Below, one piece after another: positions 19,127 through 29,181 of a stretch of DNA of 64,000 nucleotides; the stretch's first letter is position 1, and every line of letters begins with the position of its first letter. The stretch spans positions 1 through 64,000 of the forward strand of contig QEVO01000001.1 in the NCBI GenBank assembly GCA_003577275.1. Reading direction: 5' to 3'. The position numbers were made by a program, and so were the translations under genes. Under the pieces are notes generated by a model. That model saw only the letters and a program-made list of their open reading frames with translations. It did not search any database and had not been told where the DNA came from. The DNA is from Pseudomonadota bacterium (lineage in GTDB: Bacteria > Pseudomonadota > Alphaproteobacteria > Sphingomonadales > Govanellaceae).

Positions 19127-21388
19127 GTGAACGTGACGACCGGCGGTCCGCGCATTCTTCTTCGCCGCTTGCGCGAAACCATGGCCAGCGCCGCGCCGGC
19201 GGAAAAGCGCCTGGATGAAGTCACGCGCCTGATTGCCGCCAACATGGTGGCGGAAGTGTGCTCGATCTATATCGCCCGCGGCGGCGAGGTGTTGGAGCTC
19301 TTTGCCACCGAAGGCTTGAAAAAAGAAGCCGTGCATCAAACCCGGCTGCGCTTCCGCGAGGGGCTGGTGGGCGAGATCGCCGCCACCGGCCTGCCGCTCA
19401 ACCTCTCCGACGCTCAGACCCACCCCAGCTTCGTCTATAAACCGGAAACCGGCGAGGAAATCTTCCACTCGCTGTTGGGCGTGCCGATTTTGCGCGCCGG
19501 CCGGGTGATCGGCGTACTGGTGGTGCAAAACCGCACCCGCCGCCACTACACCGAGGAGGAGGCCGAGGCGCTGCAGACGGTGGCGATGGTGATCGCCGAG
19601 TTCGTCGCCTCGGGCGAGCTGGTGAGCCCCAGCGAAGCGCCGGCGGCGACGCTGGAACGGGCGGCGACGCCCAGCTTCGAAGTCACCCCGCTGGCCGAGG
19701 GCATTGCCATCGGCCGCGCCGTGCTCCATGAGCCCATCGTTGAGATCAAGGCCCACATCGCCCAGGATCCGGATGTCGAGCGCGCCCGCCTCGACCAAGC
19801 TTTCGTGGCGCTCCACGCCCAGTTGGAGGACATGGCCAGCGCCCAAGACATGAAGGCCGGGGAGCACCGCGAGATTTTTGACGTCTACCGCATGCTGGCG
19901 GCTGACGAGGGCTGGCGGCGGCGGATCGGGGAAGCCATCGATAGCGGCCTTACCGCAGAAGCGGCGGTGGAGCGGGTGCAGGTGGAAAACCGCTCCCGCC
20001 TGATGCGCACCCTGGACCCTTACCTGCGCGAGCGGCTGGCTGATTTCGACGACCTCTCCAACCGTCTGGTGCGCCATCTGGTGGGCAAGGGCGCCACCTC
20101 GGCCAGCGAAGTCCTGCCCGATGACGCCGTCATCCTGGCGCGCGCCATGGGCCCGGCCGAATTGTTGGAATACGACCGCAGCAAATTGAAGGCGGTGGTC
20201 TTGAAAGAGGGCTCCAACACCGCCCACGTCACCATTGTCGCCCGCGCGCTGGGCATTCCGTTGGTGGGTAATGCCGGCGACGTCATCGACCGCATCGCCA
20301 GCGGCGAACAGATCATCGTCGATGGCGAGGCGGGCTGGATCTACATCTCGCCAGCCAGCGAAATCATTCAGTCCTACCAGCAGACCATCGCCGCCCGCAC
20401 GGCACGGGTAGCGGCTTATGCGGCGCTCAAGAACGCCCCGGTGGAGACCGTCGATGGCGTGACGATCGAGCTCTCCATTAATGCCGGCCTGACCCTGGAT
20501 ATGCCGAATCTGGAGGCCACCGGCGCCGCCGGCATCGGCCTGTTTCGCACCGAATTTCAGTTCATGGTCAGCGCGCAGATGCCGAAGCTCGACACGCAGA
20601 TGGTGTTTTACAAGCAAATCCTCGACGCCGCCGGAGCGCGCCCGGTGGTGTTCCGCACCCTCGACATCGGCGGCGACAAGCCGGTGGCGTTTCTGGCCCG
20701 CGACGCGGAAGAAAACCCCGCCATGGGCTGGCGGGCGATCCGCGTCGCCCTCGATCGGCCGGTGCTGCTGCGCTACCAGCTGCGGGCGCTTCTGGAGGCC
20801 GCCGCCGGGCGCTCGCTCAACCTGATGTTCCCCATGGTCACCGAGGTCGCCGAATTCGTGGCGGCGCGGGCGATCCTGGAGAAAGAGGTGGCGCGGCGGC
20901 GGGAGCTGGGCAAGGAGCTGCCGGACAGCCTGCGGGTCGGCTGCATGATCGAAGTGCCGGCCTTGGCCTGGCAACTGGACCGCTTATTGCCGCTTGCTGA
21001 TTTCGTGTCCCTGGGCAGCAACGACTTGATGCAATTCTTCTTCGCCGCCGATCGCGGCAACCCCAAGGTGGCCGGACGTTATGACCTTCTCTCCCCCGCA
21101 GCGATGGGATTTATCAAGCATATTGTCGCGGTATGCGAGCGTCACGGCAAACCTCTGACGTTGTGCGGCGAGCTGGGCGGCAAGACCCTGGAGGCGATGA
21201 CGCTCATCGGCTTGGGTCTGCGGCGGTTGTCGGTGTCGCCGGCCTCCGTCGGCCCCATCAAAGTGATGGTGCGCAGCCTGCGACTCGGGGTGCTGACGGC
21301 CTATCTCGACCACATCTTGCAGTTGAGCGACCACAGTTTAAGGGGTCGACTCACGGACTTTGCCCGCGATCATGGCGTGATTCTCTAG
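19127..21388 (+). CDS. ptsP: phosphoenolpyruvate--protein phosphotransferase PtsP (EI-Ntr)
   Basis: 753 aa; first enzyme of the nitrogen-related phosphotransfer chain (PtsP to NPr to PtsN), a regulatory rather than sugar-uptake PTS. The GAF domain (about 15-165) senses metabolites such as glutamine in relatives. The EI N-domain, the swivelling domain with phospho-His367 (EGSNTAHVTIVAR) and the C-terminal PEP-binding barrel (GLFRTEFQFM, VFRTLDIGGDKP, GSNDLMQFFFAADR) follow. The start is GTG at 19127. ptsH and ptsN are not in the window. Confidence 0.97.
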   Translation: MNVTTGGPRILLRRLRETMASAAPAEKRLDEVTRLIAANMVAEVCSIYIARGGEVLELFATEGLKKEAVHQTRLRFREGLVGEIAATGLPLNLSDAQTHPSFVYKPETGEEIFHSLLGVPILRAGRVIGVLVVQNRTRRHYTEEEAEALQTVAMVIAEFVASGELVSPSEAPAATLERAATPSFEVTPLAEGIAIGRAVLHEPIVEIKAHIAQDPDVERARLDQAFVALHAQLEDMASAQDMKAGEHREIFDVYRMLAADEGWRRRIGEAIDSGLTAEAAVERVQVENRSRLMRTLDPYLRERLADFDDLSNRLVRHLVGKGATSASEVLPDDAVILARAMGPAELLEYDRSKLKAVVLKEGSNTAHVTIVARALGIPLVGNAGDVIDRIASGEQIIVDGEAGWIYISPASEIIQSYQQTIAARTARVAAYAALKNAPVETVDGVTIELSINAGLTLDMPNLEATGAAGIGLFRTEFQFMVSAQMPKLDTQMVFYKQILDAAGARPVVFRTLDIGGDKPVAFLARDAEENPAMGWRAIRVALDRPVLLRYQLRALLEAAAGRSLNLMFPMVTEVAEFVAARAILEKEVARRRELGKELPDSLRVGCMIEVPALAWQLDRLLPLADFVSLGSNDLMQFFFAADRGNPKVAGRYDLLSPAAMGFIKHIVAVCERHGKPLTLCGELGGKTLEAMTLIGLGLRRLSVSPASVGPIKVMVRSLRLGVLTAYLDHILQLSDHSLRGRLTDFARDHGVIL

Positions 21389-21609
21389 GTTTTTCCCCCT
21401 ATTCCTTTAAATTCCTCACAAAAATCAATTTCGTGTTGACTCTACCGTTTAACGTCTTGTTGACTCCGAAGGAGTAATCATCGGTATTGGCGAGCTTTTT
21501 TGCGTCCCCTTGTTGGGCCGCCTCCCGTCGATTTTCTCGGGCATGCTGCTGATGTCGATCATCGTGCACAAAAACAGGAGGGGAAACCTGCAGCCACGGG
21601 TAACCGAGG

Positions 21610-22524
21610 ATGAGTATGATGGCTGAGATCAATACCCCCGCGGCGGTGGAACCCGCCGCCATCGAACTGCCACCCGCCGAGCCCATCGGGCCGCAGCTCC
21701 GCGCTGCGCGCCGAGCCCGCGGCGATAAACCAATCGCCGCGATCGCGGAAGAGCTGCGCATCCGGCCGCACCTCTTGGAAGCGCTGGAAAACGATGACTT
21801 TAGCCCATTTCCCGGCCTGGTCTACGCGGTCGGCTTTTTGCGCACCTATGCCGAATATTTAGGCCTTGACGCCCGTGAACTGGCGGAGCGACTGCGTCGC
21901 TCCCAACAGGCGCAAAGCATTGATGCGGCGCTGATTTTCCCGGAACCTTTGGAAGATTCCCGGATGCCCCGGCGGTGGATGGCGGTGGCCGCCTCGCTGC
22001 TCTGCCTGGTGGTCTATGGCGCCTGGTACGCCTTTTCCTCGCGCGGCGAGGACGCTTTCGAGGCGGTGCCCGAAGTGAGCGCCGATCTTGCCGTCTCGGC
22101 CGGCCATGGCGGAGAAGCCAAGCCGGCCACCCTGGCCACGGCGAGTGAGCCGCGCCCGGTGCTGGCCCTGGCCAGCGCCGAAGCCGCGCCGGCCCCCGTG
22201 GTGCGTCTGGCCAGCGTCGAGCAGCCGGCGGCGGCCCCCCGAACCGCCCGGCATCAACCGTCGCACCTGGTCTTGAAAGCACGGCATGACGCCTGGGTCA
22301 GGATCGAGGGACCTGACCACAAGCCCATCGTCGACAAGGTATTGCGGGCGGGCGAAGCCTATGACGCGCCGAGCGGACCCGGCGTTAAATTGATGACCGG
22401 CGACGCCGGCGCGCTGGACGTGGTGGTCAACGGCAAAGTCTTGGGCGCGCTCGGCCCCGTGGGCGCCATTCGCCGCGATATCCGCCTCGCCGACCTGCAA
22501 AATGGGCCTTCCGCCCTCGAATAG
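21610..22524 (+). CDS. RodZ-like helix-turn-helix membrane protein
   Basis: 304 aa. An HTH_25-type helix-turn-helix lies at about 26-100 (GPQLRAARRARG, LRIRPHLLEALE, YAVGFLRTYAEYLGL). A single membrane span at 122-142 follows, then an Ala/Pro-rich periplasmic linker and a C-terminal DUF4115 beta domain (about 218-300, SHLVLKARHDAWVRIEG). This is the RodZ layout, a cell-shape factor that links MreB to the elongasome. It lies just before ispG, a frequent arrangement. The upstream gap 21389-21609 holds a repeated TGTTGACTC (about 21433 and 21459) but no gene. Confidence 0.88.
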   Translation: MSMMAEINTPAAVEPAAIELPPAEPIGPQLRAARRARGDKPIAAIAEELRIRPHLLEALENDDFSPFPGLVYAVGFLRTYAEYLGLDARELAERLRRSQQAQSIDAALIFPEPLEDSRMPRRWMAVAASLLCLVVYGAWYAFSSRGEDAFEAVPEVSADLAVSAGHGGEAKPATLATASEPRPVLALASAEAAPAPVVRLASVEQPAAAPRTARHQPSHLVLKARHDAWVRIEGPDHKPIVDKVLRAGEAYDAPSGPGVKLMTGDAGALDVVVNGKVLGALGPVGAIRRDIRLADLQNGPSALE

Positions 22525-22611
22525 CCGACCGCGCTTTCTCCTTGCCATCGCCGGCCCTTTCCCCCATGTTATGGCCCCGCCGGGCGCGCGCCCGTTAGAG
22601 CATGGGCCTCT

Positions 22612-23733
22612 ATGACCATTCGACCCTATCGTCAGATCATTCGCCGTAAATCCCGGCAAATCCATGTCGGCTCGCTAGCCGTGGGCGGCGACGCCCCGAT
22701 CAGCGTGCAGTCCATGACCAACACGCTGACCTCCGACGCCCGCGCCACCATCAACCAGATCCGCGGGCTGGAAGAGGCGGGGGTGGATATTGTCCGCGTC
22801 TCCTGCCCCGATGAGGAGTCGACGGCGGCATTGGCCGAGATCGTCCGCGCCGCCAAGGCGCCGATCATCGCCGACATCCATTTCCATTATAAGCGCGCCA
22901 TCGAGGCGGCCCAGGCCGGCGCCGCCTGCCTGCGTATCAACCCCGGCAACATCGGCGCCGCCGATCGGGTGCGCGACGTGGTGCAGGCAGCCAAGGATCA
23001 CGGCTGCTCGATGCGGATCGGCGTCAATGCCGGCTCGTTGGACAAGCATCTTTTGGAAAAATACGGCGAGCCGTGCCCGGAAGCGTTGGTGGAAAGCGCG
23101 CTGGAGCATGCGCGGATCCTGGAGGACAACGACTTTTTCGAATTCAAGATCAGCGTCAAGGCGTCCGACGTCTTTCTCGCCGTGGCCGCCTATCAGGGTC
23201 TGGCCGAAGCGTGCGATTACCCCTTGCATCTCGGCATCACCGAAGCGGGGGGCTTGCGCACCGGCACGGTGAAGTCGGCGATCGGCATCGGCGCGCTTCT
23301 GTGGGCCGGCATCGGCGACACCATCCGGGTGTCGCTGTCGGCGGAGCCGGTGGAGGAGGTCAAGGCGGGATTTGAAATCCTCAAGGCGCTCGACATCCGC
23401 CATCGCGGCGTGCGCATCGTCTCCTGCCCCACCTGCGCCCGCCAGGCCTATCCCGTCATCCAGACAGTGGAAATACTGGAAAAGCGCCTCGCCCACATCA
23501 CCACGCCGTTGAGCCTGTCGATCATCGGCTGCGTGGTCAACGGTCCCGGCGAAGCGCGGGAGACCGACATCGGCTTGACCGGCGGCGGCCAGGGCAATCA
23601 CATGATTTATCTGTCGGGCGTCGCCGATCATAAGATTGACGACGCGCGTCTGATCGACCATATCGTCGAGCTGGTGGAGAAGCGCGCGGCGGAAATCGAG
23701 GCCAGCGCGCAAAATCTCGCCAAGGCTTCCTAA
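22612..23733 (+). CDS. ispG: 4-hydroxy-3-methylbut-2-en-1-yl diphosphate synthase (flavodoxin)
   Basis: 373 aa; the penultimate step of the non-mevalonate isoprenoid pathway. The TIM-barrel N-terminal part is followed by the 4Fe-4S domain with C272, C275 (SCPTCARQ) and C307 ([10 protein letters not shown]), plus catalytic E314. All ligands are present. It lies in the rodZ-ispG-hisS order seen in many proteobacteria. Confidence 0.97.
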   Translation: MTIRPYRQIIRRKSRQIHVGSLAVGGDAPISVQSMTNTLTSDARATINQIRGLEEAGVDIVRVSCPDEESTAALAEIVRAAKAPIIADIHFHYKRAIEAAQAGAACLRINPGNIGAADRVRDVVQAAKDHGCSMRIGVNAGSLDKHLLEKYGEPCPEALVESALEHARILEDNDFFEFKISVKASDVFLAVAAYQGLAEACDYPLHLGITEAGGLRTGTVKSAIGIGALLWAGIGDTIRVSLSAEPVEEVKAGFEILKALDIRHRGVRIVSCPTCARQAYPVIQTVEILEKRLAHITTPLSLSIIGCVVNGPGEARETDIGLTGGGQGNHMIYLSGVADHKIDDARLIDHIVELVEKRAAEIEASAQNLAKAS

Positions 23734-23781
23734 GATATGGTTGTCTGTGGCATGACTTCACAAGATATAACGTTTACTCAT

Positions 23782-23852
23782 GTCATCCCCGCGCAAGCGG
23801 GGATCCAGTTTCTAATTGCGGCATGTGGATTCCCGCTTTCGCGGGGATGACG
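23782..23852. repeat. REP-like palindrome overlapping the apparent 5' end of hisS
   Basis: Arms at 23782-23807 (GTCATCCCCGCGCAAGCGGG and on) and 23826-23852 (the reverse form, ending GCGGGGATGAC) make an imperfect inverted repeat, the common GTCATTCCCGC-type element. It belongs with the copies at 47268-47373 and 55579-55648. Its right arm is translated if hisS is started at the upstream ATG, which argues against that start. Confidence 0.75.
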
Positions 23853-23882
23853 GCATGCTCTAAGGTTAGTGGAGAATTTTTC

Positions 23883-25130
23883 TTGGCGGCGCGGTTGCAA
23901 TCGGTTCGCGGCACCCATGACATCCTGCCCGAGGAGGCGCGAAAATTCCGCCGCGTGGTGGAAACCTTTCGCGCCGTTGCCGAGCGCTACGCTTTTGGCG
24001 AAATCGCCACGCCGATTTTCGAGTTCACCGAAGTGTTCAGCCGCTCGCTTGGCGAGGCCACTGACGTGGTGACCAAGGAAATGTACACCTTCACCGACCG
24101 GTCCGGCGATAGTATTACACTACGTCCCGAATACACCGCCGGCATCGCCCGCGCCTTTTTATCAAACGGCCTGCAGCAAGAAGCGCCGTGCCGCTTTTAC
24201 GCCTGGGGTCCGATGTTTCGCCACGAGCGGCCGCAGAAAGGCCGTCTGCGCCAGTTCCACCAGCTTGACGTGGAGATCATCGGCGTCGCCGAGGCGCAGG
24301 CCGACGTTGAGTTGCTGGCCTTGGCCTACGATCTGTTAAGCGAGCTCGGCGTCGCCGACAAAGTGACCCTGGAACTGAACACGCTCGGCGATCACGAAAG
24401 CCGCGCCCGCTATCGCGACGCCTTGGTCAAATATTTTTCGGCGCATGTCTCGACTTTGAGCGAAGACAGCCGCCTGCGGCTCGACAAGAATCCGCTGCGC
24501 ATTCTGGATTCTAAGGATGCGGGCGACCGGGCGATCATCAACAACGCGCCGTTGTTCACCGATTATTTGAACGAGGCGTCGCTGGCGTTCTTCGCCGACG
24601 TCAAGCGCGGACTGGAGGCGCTTCATATTCCCTATAAAGTCAATCCGCGTCTGGTGCGCGGGCTTGATTATTACACTCACACCGCGTTCGAGTTCACCAC
24701 CGAGGCCCTGGGCGCGCAGGGCACGGTGCTGGCCGGCGGCCGCTACGACGGCTTGATCGAGGAGTTGGGCGGCCCAGCCACCCCCGGCGTCGGTTGGGCG
24801 AGCGGCATCGAACGCCTCAGCATGCTCATCGGCAATCTTGAGTCGGGGCCGCGGCCCATCGCCGTCATTCCGGTGGGCGCGGCGACCCAGGACACGGCGC
24901 TCGTCATCGCCCATGACGCGCGACGCGCCGGCCATATCGTTGACATGAGCTATCGCGGCAACATGGGCAAGCGCTTGACGCGCGCCAATAAGCTGCGCGC
25001 CCGCGCCGCCGTCATCGTCGGCGAGGACGAGCTGGCGCGCGGCGTCATCGTCATTCGCGATCTGGACGCCGGCACGCAAACGGAAGTGCCGCGCGATCGT
25101 CTCGTCGCCGCGCTTGACGCCTTTCGCTAA
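23883..25130 (+). CDS. hisS: histidine--tRNA ligase
   Basis: About 415 aa, class II synthetase. RLQSVRGTHDILPEE is the usual start; motif 2 is at RFYAWGPMFRHERPQKGRLRQFHQLDVE, and the histidine motifs LVRGLDYYTHTAFEF and AGGRYDGL are present. I choose the TTG start at 23883, with GGAG eight bases upstream. The frame also reaches an ATG at 23823, but that start would translate an arm of the palindromic repeat (MWIPAFAGMTACSK, a well-known repeat-derived peptide). An experimental N-terminus would settle it. Confidence 0.95.
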   Translation: MAARLQSVRGTHDILPEEARKFRRVVETFRAVAERYAFGEIATPIFEFTEVFSRSLGEATDVVTKEMYTFTDRSGDSITLRPEYTAGIARAFLSNGLQQEAPCRFYAWGPMFRHERPQKGRLRQFHQLDVEIIGVAEAQADVELLALAYDLLSELGVADKVTLELNTLGDHESRARYRDALVKYFSAHVSTLSEDSRLRLDKNPLRILDSKDAGDRAIINNAPLFTDYLNEASLAFFADVKRGLEALHIPYKVNPRLVRGLDYYTHTAFEFTTEALGAQGTVLAGGRYDGLIEELGGPATPGVGWASGIERLSMLIGNLESGPRPIAVIPVGAATQDTALVIAHDARRAGHIVDMSYRGNMGKRLTRANKLRARAAVIVGEDELARGVIVIRDLDAGTQTEVPRDRLVAALDAFR

Positions 25131-25142
25131 GGATCGCGTCTC

Positions 25143-26228
25143 ATGATTCCCGCCGAACGTCTCAAGCAGCTCATCGAGCGTCATCAGTATCTGGAACACG
25201 TCATGGCCGAGGGCGGCGCCATGACCGGCGAGGCGTTCGCCAAGACCTCCAAGGAATACGCCGATCTCACGCCTGTCGTCGAGGCGGCGAAAAACTTGCA
25301 AAAGCTGCAAGGCGAAATCGCCGATTTGGAAGCGATGCTGGCCGACAAGACCACCGACTCCGACATGCGCGCGCTGGCTGAGGATGAGCTGCCGGGATTG
25401 AAGGCGCGGCTGCCGGAACTGGAGCGGCAGATGCAAATTCTCCTGCTGCCGAAGGACGCGGCGGACGAGAAGAACGCCATCCTGGAAATCCGCGCCGGTA
25501 CCGGCGGCGAGGAAGCGGCGTTGTTCGCCACCGATCTTTACCGCATGTATGAGCGCTACGCCGCGCTGCAAGGCTGGAAGTTCGAGCCCATGAGCCTGTC
25601 GCCGAGCGATCTGGGCGGCATCAAGGAAGCCATCGTGTCGGTTTCCGGCAAGGGCGTATTCGCGCGGCTAAAATACGAATCCGGCGGCCACCGCGTGCAG
25701 CGGGTGCCGGAAACCGAAGCCGGCGGGCGCATTCACACCTCCGCCGCCACCGTCGCCGTGCTGCCGGAAGCGGAAGAGGTCGACATTCACATCGACGACA
25801 AGGATTTGCGCATCGATGTGTTCCGCTCCAGCGGCCCCGGCGGCCAATCGGTCAACACCACCGACAGCGCGGTCAGGATCACCCATTTGCCCACCGGCCT
25901 GGTGGTGCAGCAGCAGGATGAGAAGTCGCAGCACAAGAACAAGGACAAGGCCTTAAAAGTGCTGCGCTCCCGGCTTTATGAAATGGAGCGGGCGCGCCAG
26001 GAGGCGGAGCGCGCCGCCGCGCGCAAAGGCCAGGTCGGCACCGGCGATCGCTCTGACCGCATCCGCACCTATAACTTTCCGCAAGGCCGCGTCACCGATC
26101 ACCGCATCAATCTGACGCTTTATAAGCTCGAACAAGTGCTCGCCGGCGAGGCGCTGGATGAACTCATCGGCGCGCTCATCGCCAGCGGCCAGGCCGAACA
26201 GCTCGCCGCGTTGGAGGCGGTTGACTGA
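25143..26228 (+). CDS. prfA: peptide chain release factor 1
   Basis: 361 aa; ends translation at UAA and UAG. The catalytic GGQ lies at 233-235 ([15 protein letters not shown]), whose Gln is the target of PrmC, encoded next. A PxT-type codon-recognition region ([18 protein letters not shown]) is present, which separates RF1 from RF2. Begins 12 bp after hisS and lies 6 bp before prmC, so hisS-prfA-prmC form an operon. Confidence 0.97.
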   Translation: MIPAERLKQLIERHQYLEHVMAEGGAMTGEAFAKTSKEYADLTPVVEAAKNLQKLQGEIADLEAMLADKTTDSDMRALAEDELPGLKARLPELERQMQILLLPKDAADEKNAILEIRAGTGGEEAALFATDLYRMYERYAALQGWKFEPMSLSPSDLGGIKEAIVSVSGKGVFARLKYESGGHRVQRVPETEAGGRIHTSAATVAVLPEAEEVDIHIDDKDLRIDVFRSSGPGGQSVNTTDSAVRITHLPTGLVVQQQDEKSQHKNKDKALKVLRSRLYEMERARQEAERAAARKGQVGTGDRSDRIRTYNFPQGRVTDHRINLTLYKLEQVLAGEALDELIGALIASGQAEQLAALEAVD

Positions 26229-26234
26229 CCGTTC

Positions 26235-27116
26235 ATGGTCACGGTGCGCGATATCATCGCCGAGGCGGCGCGGGACTTGGCCGCGGCGGGCGTCGAGCAT
26301 GCCCGCGGCGACGCCTTGCTGCTGCTGGCCGCCGCCATGGGTTGCGCGCGGGCGGCGCTGATCACCGATCCGCAGCGCGAGGTGCCGGCCGCCGCGCTCG
26401 ACGTCTTTACCGCCTTCCTGGCGCGGCGGCGCGCCCGTGAGCCGATCTCCCATATCCTGGGCGAGCGGGAGTTCTGGAGCCTGCCGTTTCAGGTCAGCGC
26501 GGCGACGCTCGCCCCGCGTCCCGATAGCGAGACGGTGGTCGAGGCGGCGCTGGCCCAGGTTGCCGACCGTGCCGCGCCGCGCCGGCTTTTGGATTTGGGG
26601 ACCGGCACCGGCTGCCTGCTGTTGTCGCTCCTGCACGAGCTGCCCAACGCTGCCGGCGTCGGCATCGAGAAAAGTCTGGCGGCGGCGGACGTGGCAAGGG
26701 AAAACGCCCGCCGTCTGGGGCTGGCGGCGCGCGCGCGCATTATCTCCGGCGATTGGGCCGACGCGCTTCTAGGCGATGAGAGGTTCGATCTTATCATCTC
26801 CAACCCGCCCTATATCGCCCTCCCCGACAAGCGGGCGCTGCCGCCGGAAGTGGCGCTCTACGAGCCGGCGGACGCGCTGTTTGCCGGCGCGGACGGGCTC
26901 GACGCCTATCGCGCCCTCCTGCCCTTATGCGCCCGCCATCTCTCCCCCGGTGGCAGCGTGGTGCTGGAGCTGGGGGCCGGGCAGCGGCCGGTGGTGGCGG
27001 CCCTGGCGAACGCCCAAGGCTTTGAAATCGTTGACTGTCGGCGCGACCTGGGCGGCATCGAGCGGGCGCTGGTGTTACGGAAAGCAGCGGGAAATTTATG
27101 CGGCAGTGCAAAATAA
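26235..27116 (+). CDS. prmC: peptide chain release factor N(5)-glutamine methyltransferase
   Basis: 293 aa; methylates the GGQ glutamine of the release factors. The helical N-terminal domain is followed by the SAM domain with LLDLGTGTGCLLLSLL and the NPPY catalytic motif at 190-193. The typical REFWSLPF stretch lies in between. Directly after prfA, its substrate gene. Confidence 0.96.
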   Translation: MVTVRDIIAEAARDLAAAGVEHARGDALLLLAAAMGCARAALITDPQREVPAAALDVFTAFLARRRAREPISHILGEREFWSLPFQVSAATLAPRPDSETVVEAALAQVADRAAPRRLLDLGTGTGCLLLSLLHELPNAAGVGIEKSLAAADVARENARRLGLAARARIISGDWADALLGDERFDLIISNPPYIALPDKRALPPEVALYEPADALFAGADGLDAYRALLPLCARHLSPGGSVVLELGAGQRPVVAALANAQGFEIVDCRRDLGGIERALVLRKAAGNLCGSAK

Positions 27117-27325
27117 CGGTTGGAAAATGCCGGCGTGCGCGTTAGTCTACGCCCGGCAAAAGGTGATTTGCGTGGCGCCGCTTATAATGTGGCGCCCCCA
27201 TCAGCCAGCAACACATTGCGATCATAGATGAAACAGCCTCGACATCCGTCTTGAGCGGGTCGCATTTCGCCCGCGTTCGGATCGTGCGCAAACCATAAAT
27301 TATCTGGCAAGGTACGCAGTCGTTC

Positions 27326-28156
27326 ATGAGAAAAGGACAAAATCCACGCCGCGGCAGAGGCCGCAACGGGTCCATGCGGCCCATGGGCCACGGTGGCGGC
27401 CATCGTCACGGCAACGGACAGGGCAACGGTCAGGGCCAGTCCCATCAGCAGCACGGCCAGGGCCGGCATCGCCGTAATCTGGGCGCGCTCAACCGCCAGT
27501 ACGACAGCACCGGACCGGAAGGCAAGGTGCGCGGCACCGCGGTGCAGTTGTACGAACGCTACAAGGCGGCCTCGCGGGAAACCCAGTCCAGCGACCCGAT
27601 TTTGTCGGAAGCCTATGGCCAGTTCGCCGACCATTACTACCGCGTGGCGGCGGAAAACGGCGCCTTCGATTTCGACAGCCAGCAGCGGCGCGAGATGGCC
27701 GAGCGGAGCGGTGATGGCGTGGATGTCGGCGGCGAGATGGACTTTGCCGAGCCGGCGCTGACGGAAGCGTCACCGCCACCACCCCCGCCTCCGGCTCCGG
27801 CCCCGCAGCCCGTCGTTGGGCTCAATGACGGCGTCTTGCGCACGGTGGCGGCCCGGCCGGCCGTTCAGCCGTCGCTGTTGAGCAATCTTGATGAACCGGC
27901 CGCGCCGATGGCGCCGGCCGCAGTGGAAGTGTCGTCGCTGCCGATGCTGACCGATACTTCGCTGGAGAGCGAACCCGAACCCGGCGTCAAACGGCCGCGC
28001 GGTCGGCCGCGCAAAATCGTCGAAGCGCCGCTCTTGGCGCAACCGGAGCCATCGACCTTCACAACGGAAGCCGACGCTGCCGCCGACGAACCGGCCGCCG
28101 CGCCGCGCCGTCGCGGCCGGCCGCGCAAAGCGCCGGTCGCCGATCCGACGGTTTAA
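27326..28156 (+). CDS. DUF4167 family protein with C-terminal AT-hook motifs
   Basis: 276 aa. The start MRKGQNPRRGRGRNGSMR, the Gly/His/Gln-rich low-complexity stretch (about 20-50) and the conserved SDPILSEAYGQFADHYYRVAAEN region are typical of alphaproteobacterial DUF4167 proteins, whose role is unknown. The C-terminal half is Pro/Ala-rich and carries two RGRPRK AT-hook cores (about 225-230 and 264-269), suggesting binding to the minor groove of AT-rich DNA. It follows prmC after about 210 bp, a gap with no gene in which a TATAAT at about 27194 lies between two TGGCGCC copies. Convergent with accA. Confidence 0.85.
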   Translation: MRKGQNPRRGRGRNGSMRPMGHGGGHRHGNGQGNGQGQSHQQHGQGRHRRNLGALNRQYDSTGPEGKVRGTAVQLYERYKAASRETQSSDPILSEAYGQFADHYYRVAAENGAFDFDSQQRREMAERSGDGVDVGGEMDFAEPALTEASPPPPPPPAPAPQPVVGLNDGVLRTVAARPAVQPSLLSNLDEPAAPMAPAAVEVSSLPMLTDTSLESEPEPGVKRPRGRPRKIVEAPLLAQPEPSTFTTEADAAADEPAAAPRRRGRPRKAPVADPTV

Positions 28157-28163
28157 AGGCGGT

Positions 28164-29120
28164 TTAACCGAGCGCCACCGCGCCCAGGGAGAGGAATTTC
28201 TCCCGCCGCAACTGGCGCAGCTTGTCGGGCGACAAGTCCACCAGGTCATTCAAGGCCCGCTCGATGGCGTCGCCCAGGGATTTGACCGCCGCCGCCTTGT
28301 TGCGCTGGGCTCCGCCCACCGGTTCGGGCACGATCTCGTCGATCACTTTCAATTTCAATAAGTCTTGAGCGGTGATTTTCAACGCCTCGGCCGCATCCTT
28401 GGCCTTGTCGGCCGTGCGCCATAGGATCGAAGCGCAGCCTTCCGGGGAAATCACCGAGTAGATCGCGTGCTCGAACATCAACACGCGATTGCCCGAGGCC
28501 AACGCCACCGCGCCGCCCGAGCCGCCCTCGCCGACGATCACCGACACCAGGGGCGTGCCCACCGACAAACAGGTTTCGGTGGAGCGGGCAATGGCTTCCG
28601 CCTGCCCCCGCTCCTCGGCGCCGACGCCGGGATAAGCGCCCGGGGTATCGACGAAGGTGATGATGGGCAGTTCGAAGCGCGCCGCCATCTCCATCAGCCG
28701 AATCGCCTTGCGATAGCCTTCCGGCCGCGCCATGCCGAAATTGTGGCGGATGCGGCTTTGCGTATCCTCGCCCTTCTCATGGCCGATCACCATCACCGAA
28801 CGGCCGCGAAAGCGGCCGATGCCGCCGCTGATGGCCGCATCGTCGGCAAACGCGCGGTCGCCGGACAGCGGCATGAAATCCTGGATAAGTCCCTGCACAT
28901 AGTCAGGAAAATGCGGCCGGTCGGGATGACGGGCGACCTGCGTCTTCTGCCACGGCGTGAGCTTGGCGTAGGTAGCCTTCAACAACTTCTGCAGCTTGAC
29001 CTCAAGCCGGCGGATTTCTTCCTCAACGTTGAGGCCGTTGCCCGGCGACATCGCCTTCAACTCGCGGATCTGGCCTTCAAGCTCGGCGATGGGTTTCTCG
29101 AAATCGAGAAAAGCGATCAT
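28164..29120 (-). CDS. accA: acetyl-CoA carboxylase carboxyltransferase subunit alpha
   Basis: 318 aa; one half of the carboxyltransferase that makes malonyl-CoA for fatty acid synthesis. [15 protein letters not shown] is the classic start and fixes the ATG at 29120, although the frame is open to 29306. [25 protein letters not shown] and [40 protein letters not shown] are the crotonase-fold motifs. The beta subunit (accD) is not in the window. xerD lies upstream on the same strand. Confidence 0.97.
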   Translation of the reverse strand: MIAFLDFEKPIAELEGQIRELKAMSPGNGLNVEEEIRRLEVKLQKLLKATYAKLTPWQKTQVARHPDRPHFPDYVQGLIQDFMPLSGDRAFADDAAISGGIGRFRGRSVMVIGHEKGEDTQSRIRHNFGMARPEGYRKAIRLMEMAARFELPIITFVDTPGAYPGVGAEERGQAEAIARSTETCLSVGTPLVSVIVGEGGSGGAVALASGNRVLMFEHAIYSVISPEGCASILWRTADKAKDAAEALKITAQDLLKLKVIDEIVPEPVGGAQRNKAAAVKSLGDAIERALNDLVDLSPDKLRQLRREKFLSLGAVALG

Positions 29121-29181
29121 AGGTTGTGAACTTACCCCGATGGCCCGCCATAAGCCGGGCTTTTTTACAAACCCCGGCACG

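Noticed and set aside
19088..20974. 628-aa open frame antisense to ptsP
   Set aside because: PtsP is intact and diagnostic; the antisense product has shadow composition and no motif.
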